DNA of 64,000 bases from Aplidium turbinatum (Eukaryota; Chordata; Ascidiacea; Aplousobranchia; Polyclinidae). Positions 56,000 through 64,000 of the stretch are shown one piece after another (the first letter of the stretch is position 1; each line of letters begins with the position of its first letter). A model generated the notes under the pieces. The model did not search any database. It saw nothing but the letters and a program-made list of their open reading frames with translations, and was not told the DNA's origin. Location: positions 23,107,235 to 23,171,234 of the forward strand of contig OU964923.1 of the NCBI GenBank assembly GCA_918807975.1. Direction: 5' to 3'. The position numbers and the translations under genes were made by a program.

Positions 56000-57623
56000 T
56001 AGGGTTGCAAAATTCCCGGAAATTTTCAGAGCGGAAACTTTCCATGGAAATTTTGGGAATTAACGGGAATTTTCGGAAACTTTCAAAACAACCTTAATTT
56101 GATGTTGAAACAGGAAAATAATGGCCTTATACTGTTTAGAATAAAAGTACTATGTACAACAAAAATACTTAAGAACATGCAAGCACATGGTTTAGTTTAA
56201 TAACTCCAAAAAGGAATCATCACCAATCTGTTTTTTTTTACAAAGAAAAACAATACTGAGTCAGTTACAAAGTCGCTGTTCTAGTTGCTGCCGGTTAGCA
56301 TCTCTTCCTGCTCGGCTTCTTCAGATGATGTACTAATGACTGTGCTGGCAGTGTCATCGACTTCAGAGTCAACTTCAATTTGAGTTGACTTGTCTTCACA
56401 GGGCTCAAACAATGCCAAGTTTGACCTGACTGATACAGTAGAATTCGCCTATAACGGCTTCGTTTATAACGTCAATTCGCCTATTACGTCACATTTCGCT
56501 CGGTCCCGGCAGAATTCCTACCTTTTACGTACATTGTAGTTCGGCTACAACAGCATCGCCTATAACGTCAATTCGCATGCAACAGCACCCTTTATTGGTC
56601 CCCAGACGTCTTTTGTTCGTTTATAACGTCACTTTAAGCCATCACATTCACCATGAACGGTCAGTCTTTTAATCCATTAGCGCTGCTGCTTGCAAAATGT
56701 CTTCCCTTTATTTTGCTCGTTGTTCGCAGCAGGGACTTTAATTAACGGAATTAACTTTTTTCCCGCGTGAAAAACTATCACGTGTAAAAAACAGCTCTAC
56801 AGCTGACCTACAACTCAAAGCAACAGTTGTACGTGCAGTAGCCTACTGTATAAACTAATTAAGAAGTCAATCAGACAACTAGACCGATACTTCCGAAGTC
56901 ACGACGATAGCGAGCAAATCCTACATTATTTAGCAAAAGCTGAACGCTATGTGGTAGAGAAATCCGTGTCAAAACCGAAACAGATGAAGATCAATGCCTT
57001 TTTTGCTAATAAACAATGAACTTCTCTACTACTGTATGAAACGAGCTGTATTGCGCAAATTTCCTGTACCTTTCGCTGTACTGTAGGTTATTTTTTTTAA
57101 ACAATTTCTTTACTGTATTTTCTGCGTGACTTTTGTCAGTTTGGTGGTACACAGTAAATCTGGCTGGATTATACACCTCTTTCTTTAATCAAAAGACAGT
57201 TTTGGAATAGTTTGCGGTAGTTCGTCTATAACGTCAATTCGGCTATAACGTCACTTTTTGCAATCCCCTAGAGGTGCCGTTATAGGCGAATTCTACTGTA
57301 TTAGTTTTTCCACCCTTTCATTTGAGAGCCTATTGCAGACCTTGGTGTGAGTGTTCCCACATGTGATCAGTATTTTTTTTAAATATTAAAAAAGTATGCA
57401 TAAGCCTCATTCTTAATTAACACCAAATTAGTGTTTATAATAATTAAAGAAAATAAGAAACGCTTAAGATAGGTTTTTGATATTTTTTCTAATTGATGAA
57501 ATATTTAACAAACGTTTTAAACATAATAAATGCCAAATGAAAATTCCCAATATTCCCGGGTCCTTCAAAATTCCAGGAAAGTTTCCAAAATTCCCGGAAA
57601 CTTTCCACCCATTTACAACCCTA
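56000..57623 (-). mobile_element. hAT element with nested Tigger
   Basis: TAGGGTTGCAAAATTCCCGG at the left and CATTTACAACCCTA at the right, with an exact TSD GGTGTTAT (55992-55999 and 57624-57631). TTTCCGGGAA-type words fill the subterminal zones. On the minus strand, 56412-56281 encodes a Ser/Glu-rich transposase-like C-terminus ending EEAEQEEMLTGSN and stop. The rest of the transposase is gone. Confidence 0.85.
56436..57298. mobile_element. Tigger (pogo-type Tc1/mariner) deletion derivative
   Basis: CAGTAGAATTCGCCTATAAC and GTTATAGGCGAATTCTACTG are perfect inverted ends between TA dinucleotides. TATAACGTCAATTCG words repeat near both ends. On the plus strand, 56858-57019 encodes the last 53 codons of a Tigger transposase (SIRQLDRYFRSHDD, LAKAERYVVEK, KQMKINAFF), so most of the gene is deleted. 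Confidence 0.87.
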
Positions 57624-58064
57624 GGTGTTATCTAGAGAAAAGTATGATTGAGTGAATAAGTAAATTTGCAAATGCTAGTACACAGTGCTGAGTAAACTCA
57701 GTGCAATTGGGCGTTACTTATCGACATAAACACGGCAGATTATTTTATTATTCTTTCTTCCTTTTGCTGTACAAAAAAAACTAAATTCGAATTATTTGGT
57801 ATCATTAACGTCAATTCCTTTCTATTTTTCAAACTGAAACCGATATTTAGACCCAGAGAATATGCGCATAAACTCTCGAGTCAATGAAGACAGCCAGGAT
57901 GGCTTTACATGTAGGCCTATGTAATAATATTGGAAAATGTAAAGCTAAAAAATCACAGCGTAGGGGTCTTGGTCTTTGGAGGCGCCCCGCTTTGAAGTCA
58001 CAAAATATGGTGAGCCTAGTTATACAGAAAATTTTCAACGCCATCATGAGCATTTGTCAACACT

Positions 58065-58884
58065 GGTATCCGGACAATTGCCCCCCGGATAATGAGTACC
58101 GAGAGAATAATAAAACTTAAGCATGACTATGAAGTTTATTCATAGCGCGAAGATGTTTGGTGGCAACATCGTTACTCGTTGCACCGAACAAAGGAAAGGC
58201 AGGCAGAAGGATTGCAAGGCCAATATCGGGCACATGCTGACTTTGCTCTGAAAATTCGTATGCTTCCAGTTATGGCTTTCATTCCACCAAATGACGTAGT
58301 TAGTGCGTTTGAAACACTTCAGGATACCATGCCAGCAGAAGCTGACTCGACCGTAGATTACTTTGAAGATGTCTTCATCGGAAGAAGGCTACGCATCATT
58401 AGACGATCAATCACCCCGTTTTCCGATCAGCATGTGGATTGTGGAGCATGCATGATCGTGCAGACTGTAAAGGAAGATCTTCCCCGCACAAACAATTCGT
58501 TGGAAAGATGGCATATCCACCTTCAAGCTAACATTAAGTGTATGTCATCCAAACGTTTGGAAGTTGACGCATTAAAAAGCAAGTAGGCTTTAGCAACGGT
58601 AACAATTAACCAAATGGTGGCAATATTTCCTGCACCACCGCCCAAAAAACGCTATCAAGGCTGTTCAGCTCGCATTGCAACTATTGTAGAAGACTAGGAA
58701 AATCGCAATGTATATATATACTTGACTTTTTAAGAGGAATCGCTCATAATTTACTGATGGATATGTTTAGCGCTAATTAAGAAAAAACTTTACTGCACTT
58801 TTTGATGGAATTGTCCGGGGGGCAATTATCCGGAGGGCAATTGTCCGGGGGCCAGTTGTCCGGGAGGCAATTGTCCTAGAACCA
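58065..58884 (+). mobile_element. Mutator-like element (MULE) remnant
   Basis: TCAACACT is duplicated at 58057-58064 and 58885-58892. Left end GGTATCCGGACAATTGCC; the right end is an array of CAATTGTCCGGGGG-type units ending CAATTGTCCTAGAACCA. It contains the MULE-type coding fragment. Confidence 0.8.
58179..58586 (+). pseudogene. MULE transposase C-terminal fragment
   Basis: Encodes FALKIRMLPVMAFIPPNDVV, AFETLQDTMPAEAD, VDYFEDVFIGRRLR, EDLPRTNNSLERWHIHLQ. This is the region after the DDE core in the animal MULEs often linked to FLYWCH fingers. The catalytic part is missing; I give no native start. Confidence 0.8.
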
Positions 58885-58892
58885 TCAACACT

Positions 58893-59470
58893 ATCACATT
58901 GATAAAAATGGATATGAGAACAAGTACATAGGCTATTACAAAGTGGTGAACATAATATAAACAGGTTTGTATTTGAATGAGATATTTAAAAAGCCATTGT
59001 TTCACCTAATTAAGGAAAATAAGCCGAGCTAAGATAAAGAATGGAATAGCACAAAAGCGCTAGTGAACTATTCTCATCATTAAACGACATAAATATAGCA
59101 TTCAATAAGCCACAATCAAATTTTCAAATAGATTTCAGAATCAGTAGGTAGAATCAAACAATCTGCAAGTATAATATTCATACCAAATAAGGGCTTATGG
59201 ACGTACAAGAAGTAAAGAACACCATACCTTAATTAAAACATTATATTGCTGAAGCATAAGTTGAGTGAAACACGTAGCCAGATAATACTGCGTTCAACAA
59301 AAAAAACATTATATTAGTATTGAAAAATCAATTTTCGTTTTTGAACGCAATATTTTCTACCATTTACAACAGAATGTGTTCTTTGAAAAAAATGTTACAC
59401 ACTTACCTGTAGGCTACGTGTTTCATGCAATCTACATTTATAGAGAGTAATTAAAAGCAAATTAACGAAG
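58893..59470. other. Spacer downstream of MUL1
   Basis: No recognised feature. It should include the MUL1 3' UTR. Confidence 0.4.
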
Positions 59471-59474
59471 AAAA

Positions 59475-60581
59475 TCAAACATTAAAAAGAGGAACAGTTC
59501 GAATTATTCTAGAACGGCACACAGGACATTCTTTCGGAGAGGGAAGCATTTCTAAACAGTCCACACAAATACAGATATGTCCGCAATCAAGTAAAACACA
59601 TTCCCTTGGATTAGTAAGGCAAACACTGCACCTGTTGATTTCATTACTTTCAGTGTTCTCACGATTTAAACGACCTATAATTGCAGTTCGCTGACGCCTG
59701 ATTTCTTGAAATTCTTCTTGAGTTCTTCGACTTTCTTGCAGTTCTTTAAATCGTTTCCACAATCTCTTTCCTATAAAGTACACAGCTGTGACCGTGCCAG
59801 CTCCAAGCAACAAAGCCATAACTTTCAGTACTGTTGCATTTCCACGAACTTGGGATACAATTTCTTTTTGTGTTTGCTTACTAATAATGTAGTCCTTAAC
59901 TCCAGTAGGAGGAGCTTGTATTTTTATGACATTATCTTTATATACCAATTCTCCGATGGCACACAAGTTTGTACCTAATCGTAGCATGTATTCTGTATCT
60001 GTGAAACCTTTCAAGCGATCACCACTGATGAATCCAAATATATTTTCAGACACAGTTGATGATGAATGAGTAAAGGTTTCATGAACAGGTTCAATAGAAT
60101 CGTGAATCCAAGAAGATGCATAGGGATCCACTACTTTTACAAATGGACTTCTGTTACCAATGAAGTTTTCTCCAGACAAAATGAAAGGAATACTGTCTGA
60201 CACAGAAGAAATTTCTCGTTCTGTGCTGTCCCATGTTTGGCTATACTTTTGCCAAATATCTTTGTGTTCTTTTGTAGTCTTTTTCCAAAACACTCCTTTG
60301 ATGGCTCTATCACAAAAACAAGACAAAGGATCTTCTAATGTAGAAACTTTTCCATTTATTGCAACATAGGGCAAAGTAGAATAAGGCGCGCTTTGTACAA
60401 TCGATGCTAAGTCACTATTTATATCCAAAACAAGTGCACCTTCAATTTTTTTAGCTTGTCTGTCTTTTTCTTTGTACAAGTAGCACAATAACGCAGTAAT
60501 TGAAGAACCTAAAGCAACTAAACTAGTTTCAATAATTGATCTATGATCAATCAAGGAATAAACTTGATCAACCCAGTTCAT
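59475..60581 (-). CDS. MUL1: Mitochondrial E3 ubiquitin/SUMO ligase 1 (MUL1/MAPL), single exon
   Basis: RING E3 ligase of the outer mitochondrial membrane; in animals it acts on mitofusin and DRP1 and in mitochondrial quality control. The first ATG in frame is at 60581, giving 368 aa (human 352). A first membrane segment near residues 20-36 is SLVALGSSITALLCYLY. The GIDE/intermembrane domain follows (GALVLDINSDLASI, YVAINGKV, VFWKKTTKEHKDIW, FGFISGDRLKGFTDTEYML). A second membrane segment is VMALLLGAGTVTAVYFIG. The C-terminal C3HC4 RING is CSVCLTNPRECVLLDCGHIC, CVDCLEMLP and CPVCRSRI, ending in the family's IRTVPLFNV-type tail. All eight zinc ligands are present. The frame is uninterrupted, unlike FBP nearby. 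A 3' splice site (TTGTTTTGCAG) ends 46 bases before the ATG. Confidence 0.96.
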   Translation of the reverse strand: MNWVDQVYSLIDHRSIIETSLVALGSSITALLCYLYKEKDRQAKKIEGALVLDINSDLASIVQSAPYSTLPYVAINGKVSTLEDPLSCFCDRAIKGVFWKKTTKEHKDIWQKYSQTWDSTEREISSVSDSIPFILSGENFIGNRSPFVKVVDPYASSWIHDSIEPVHETFTHSSSTVSENIFGFISGDRLKGFTDTEYMLRLGTNLCAIGELVYKDNVIKIQAPPTGVKDYIISKQTQKEIVSQVRGNATVLKVMALLLGAGTVTAVYFIGKRLWKRFKELQESRRTQEEFQEIRRQRTAIIGRLNRENTESNEINRCSVCLTNPRECVLLDCGHICICVDCLEMLPSPKECPVCRSRIIRTVPLFNV

Positions 60582-60627
60582 ATTGATAAGCCGAAATGGC
60601 TTGTTTATGTACAAATTATTTTACATT

Positions 60628-61511
60628 CTGCAAAACAAGTAATTGCTTAATTATTATATAGGAATAGTTGCTGCAATCAGTATCAATTAATCCTGAAAAG
60701 CTTCAGCCATTAAATCGACCCAGCAAAGTTTGCAACAAACCTCACACCTTGAAATATCATCAGGAGTTTACTTATAATATGTTCTAATATGCCAACCTCC
60801 AATTTGTCAGATCAACCTATGATTTCATAGTAAGTAAAAGCAAGGCAGAGGCTATTGTTACCAAATTAGGAACCATAGCCTTTTAGGCTATAGCTTTTTC
60901 ATTACTCAAACATGAAGTACAATGCCAAAGTATATAATATATACACTATACAGTACCATAGTTCTGTAATACAGTCACTCCTTGTGTTACAAACATTTGT
61001 AGATACAAACAAAAAAAATTTGAAAATTGAATTTCGTATTTTCCTTGTTTAAAAGCTACATTCTTCGCCGGTTTTCCATTACCACATGTGGTGTAGTTAA
61101 GTATAAAATATGTATTTTTATGTGACAGAACCTATCCTTTCGGACATATGAACCATTGATTGATCCTGTCTGCTTTCTGGCAACCCTAATACAAAGTTCG
61201 TAATCCTTTGTAAAATAAAATGTGACTGAATTGTAAATGACATGTCAATGTGATTTACAATCCATTCCAATGCCATTTTGAACGCAGGTACACATTGCAC
61301 ACCTAAACCATAGATGTAGCTCACTTCATATCATGCATAGGCTTTATGTAAAGAATAAAATCAGGGAAGTTCATCAATAAGTTAATACGGCGTTTTTCAT
61401 CTTTGATCTGCTGCAAAAACTTTTAAATCCTGTCCTGATCTTGCTTTTCTGCAAAAATCGAAATCCTGCCAAGTTTCAAAGATCCTGCTGGATCATATTC
61501 ATATCCTGGTT
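60628..61511. other. Upstream flank of MUL1
   Basis: A promoter is expected here. No gene or terminal repeats seen. A frame at 61118-61324 (-) has no recognisable similarity. Confidence 0.4.
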
Positions 61512-61519
61512 CCTGTGAA

Positions 61520-62376
61520 CAGGGATGCCAGCGAAAAATTTCTAATAAACCTAGATTGTGTGTTTAAAAAAACCCAGATAAGGTAAAAAAAACCTAGGTC
61601 CAGAAAAGATGTACCGTAGTAAAGCGGTAAAAAGTACCTGCATGTGCTTTTAACACCACTTTATATCATTACACAGAAGCCTCAGAAAGCTGCAAATAGT
61701 AACACGTATATGTAATAAGGCTATACAAATACACATGCTTATGTTGGTAGTTATTATGGCATATAACTATATACAAAAACAAATGGGGTTCCTGTTCCAA
61801 CAGGAACATTGTTCATCCACCAAAGTGCATACTGCACATCTGACATGTTCCTACGATTTTCAGCATTGCTTGGATCTATTTCTCCTAATTTTCTGTGCAT
61901 GATGTAATCTTATCTGATGAAGAGACTCAACATATATCTATATTCTTTAGAAACCATAAAATACAACTTGTGCAGACGAAAATGCTCACAATGGCATTCC
62001 AGGTCGACATTATTTACCTTCTCAAGAACAAATTGCAAAAAAACGATCATATGCTTTGTTCCACGATTAACAAGTGCATCATAAATCCGTTTTGTACCAT
62101 CAACCTTGTCAGTCTTACATTGAGACTGAAAATACAAAACCAGCGCTTCCCACTGCTCTAATATGCTGCTGATGACCTGTTCTCGAGAAAGCCATCATGT
62201 TTATGCTAGTTTGGGAATTTTATGTTGAGCTGCAGGAGCAACTTTTTAAATCAAAGAAAATCTACAAACCAAAAAACCTAGATTTACCCAAATTTGAAAA
62301 AAAACAACTTAAAACCCAAATGTGGTCAAAAAAACCTAGATCTAGGTGGAAAAACCAAGCGCTGGCATGATCCTTG
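61520..62376 (-). mobile_element. hAT element with 8-bp TSD, transposase decayed
   Basis: CAGGGATGCCAGCG at the left and GCGCTGGCATGATCCTTG at the right, with CCTGTGAA duplicated at 61512-61519 and 62377-62384. AAAAACCTAGAT words occur at both ends. On the minus strand at about 62060-61800, EHFRLHKLYFMVSKEYRYML and DPSNAENRRNMSD look like a hAT-related coding remnant. Confidence 0.75.
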
Positions 62377-62388
62377 CCTGTGAACATC

Positions 62389-62786
62389 GGTAGCCACTTT
62401 AACAAGTCGAAATTCTGCCACTGAAATTGACTACAATGCAACCGCCAACCAATCAGAACGTGTTATAAGAGGCTACCGTCCAATTGTGACCCTTATAGCA
62501 CTCATCCAGAGAGTTAATGCTAGTTTTGAACTTTATTTGGAAATTACAGAAGAAAAAGAGCAATAGCAGAGGTGAGAATCGAACACGCGTCAATGAAATG
62601 ACTACTTTCTAGCCCTAACCTTAACCCCTAAGCCAACCAGCTGACAAAAAATCCATCACTTAATTTGCTTTCTATGATCTTCTTTTCGCCATTTTTTACG
62701 TCACTTAAACCGCAACTTATGATTGGTTGGCGGTTTCATTCTAGTCAATTTCAGTGGCAGAATTTCGACTTGTTAAAGTGGCTACC
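62389..62786. mobile_element. 398-bp TIR element containing a tRNA-like module
   Basis: A perfect inverted repeat of about 41 bp starts GGTAGCCACTTTAACAAG. GTGAACATC is duplicated at 62380-62388 and 62787-62795. CCGCCAACCAATCA and TGATTGGTTGGCGG follow inward. At 62570-62645 the minus strand has a tRNA-like A box (TTGGCTTAGGGGTTAAGG) and B box (GTGTTCGATTC). A relative at 14190-20130 carries the same arrangement. Confidence 0.82.
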
Positions 62787-63028
62787 GTGAACATCTCTTC
62801 ATTCTCTTGTATAGTACAGGATTGCCAGACCAAATTTTCAAAAAATGTCAAATGCACCTCAAACAACTGCCATATCAGGAAAAAAAGCCCAATGTTATTT
62901 TAAGGGAGTTAATCAACAAACCGGTCTGGTGTTACCTCTACGATAGCCAAGAAGACTTTTCCAATGAACAAATTTTTCTTGGCTGTCAAGTAGCAAAAAT
63001 TAAGAGCGAAAGGCATTCATGACACCAG

Positions 63029-63535
63029 CAGTGCCGGTCTTTGGGGGTGTGCAAACCGTGCAATCGCACAGGGCCCGCAAATTAGGAGGCTCGCAATTTA
63101 CTCAGAAAATGCAGTAATTATTGTCATTTCCAATAAAACATTCAAATATCTCAACCAGAAATTACCAACAAGAAAACATAGAGACTCAGCTTTATTTCTG
63201 AAAAATGCCAAAGAAAACATGATCTTATCCTTTTGCTATTCCACCGGACAGCATCATTTTACAGTAATATTCATACCCAAATTTTCGTTGAACATGCTCT
63301 CAGAATGCACCAAATTCAAAGTAGTTTTTCAAAATTTTGTGGGGGAGTACCCCCCAGACTCCCCACTTCTGAGTGTCGCCTTCAGAGAACACGCCGTCAG
63401 GCTTCGCCCGCCGGCCGTTAAAACCCCCTCCTACCCTTTCAAAATACCTAGCTACGCTACTGAATTGGATCATTGTCATTGGGGCCCGCAAAGCATATTC
63501 CGCATAGGGCCCAAAATACCCTAAGACCGGCACTG
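63029..63535. mobile_element. hAT-like MITE with a nested repeat
   Basis: CAGTGCCGGTCTTTGGGGG and CCCTAAGACCGGCACTG are inverted ends. GGGCCCGCAAA occurs near both ends. No clear TSD. The interior is largely the inverted copy of the 10031-10345 repeat. Confidence 0.75.
63120..63462 (-). mobile_element. Small DNA-transposon-like repeat, copy 2
   Basis: Reverse complement of the repeat at 10031-10345: CATAGAGACTCAGCTTTA, CACCAAATTCAAAG and GGCTTCGCCCGCCGGC, then the end CTACGCTACTG. ATTGTCATT appears on both sides (63119-63127 and 63470-63478). Confidence 0.7.
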
Positions 63536-63799
63536 CAAGACACTGTGCTAATCAGTATTGCACCACCAATTCATGCCGCAGAACTGCTGAACGAGTCGAG
63601 TGTCGTGAACAAAAAGCAGGCCCGTATTTAGGGAGGCAGAGGGTGCAGGTGCTCCGGGCCCCCTTTTGAAGGGCCCCGACGTGGAAAAAATGTGATTTTG
63701 TGTTAGGCTATTGTTTTTTTTTTGCTTTCATCCTTTGAAGTTTCTGCAAAATGCAGTGCAGTGCAGTGCTGGATTAGTGCTACTGTAGACGTAGAGGTG

Positions 63800-64000
63800 C
63801 GGTTTTTCGCGCCGGAGACGAAATGAACCTTTATCGTCGTCGGACTGACAAAGCCTTGATAGCTTATTCCTGGTCGCTTCGCATAGCCTACTTGTAGATG
63901 TAGAGGCTCTTGACACAGGGCCGGTTACCGAAATTAGCAGAGTGAAGTTTTCCGATTGTTGAAGTGTTGTTGCCGGGGAATTAGGTTACTTCATTCACCA
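63800..64000 (-). mobile_element. SINE family 2, minus-strand copy running off the window
   Basis: In reverse complement: CCCGGCAACAACACTTCAAC, AATCGGAAAACTTCACTCTG, then ATGCGAAGCGACCAGGAATA and AAGGCTTTGTCAGTCCG. The tRNA head would lie beyond base 64000. Confidence 0.78.

Noticed and set aside
61118-61324. 68-codon minus-strand frame upstream of MUL1
   Set aside because: No similarity recognised and no supporting signals; kept as unannotated flank.
1-64000. CRISPR arrays, bacterial operons, origins or phage genes
   Set aside because: No regularly spaced repeats or prokaryotic gene organisation; introns and metazoan transposons show a eukaryotic nuclear genome.

Overview
This is an AT-rich, metazoan nuclear window with few genes and many repeats. 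Four host genes can be read: the 3' part of SLX1 (+, 218-1666), a two-exon UQCR10/QCR9-like gene (-, 29635-30854), a complete seven-exon fructose-1,6-bisphosphatase gene (+, 43316-49934) and an apparently intronless MUL1 (-, 59475-60581). A multi-exon FBP of exactly 338 aa, a MUL1 and an animal-type SLX1 point to an invertebrate animal. FBP and UQCR10 each have a strong 3' splice site three bases before the ATG, and MUL1 has one 46 bases before. That would suit a species with spliced-leader trans-splicing, such as a tunicate, but the species call is an inference of low confidence.

Most of the rest is transposon, much of it nested, and boundaries were set from target-site duplications (TSDs) where visible. 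Layout: 3.0-5.9 kb, a broken Gypsy mosaic carrying a 310-bp insertion with a hammerhead ribozyme. 7.0-9.6 kb, a hAT element (8-bp TSD) carrying a tRNA-SINE and a Penelope-like element (PLE). 9.9-13.6 kb, a hAT-like shell around a 3.0-kb Harbinger. 14.5-20.0 kb, a ZBED5-type hAT holding a hAT MITE and a young gag-only LTR element. 20.1-26.3 kb, a Harbinger-like MITE holding a hAT MITE holding a whole-looking Gypsy. 26.4-28.9 kb, another hAT with a nearly complete transposase. 34.6-38.2 kb, a GTF2IRD2-type hAT split by a SINE that is itself split by a LINE. 39.6-42.3 kb, hAT with a nested MITE. 53.3-55.5 kb, a hAT-like element with a TRIM-like miniature LTR element. 56.0-57.6 kb, hAT with a nested Tigger. 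58.1-58.9 kb, a MULE. 61.5-64.0 kb, further hAT, TIR and SINE copies.

The most unusual object is the insertion at 3826-4135. It carries a complete type I hammerhead ribozyme motif whose stem III is the palindrome ACACGTGT, 49-nt inverted arms, and a 14-bp TSD. One arm begins exactly at the predicted cleavage nucleotide. This looks like a retrozyme (a non-autonomous, PLE-mobilised ribozyme RNA). The PLE copies at 8.4-9.6 kb and 47.0-47.3 kb carry related hammerhead-like cores and are candidate relatives of the machinery that would move it.

All identities come from reading the sequence and its translations; no search was run. Statements that two LTRs are identical are by eye.
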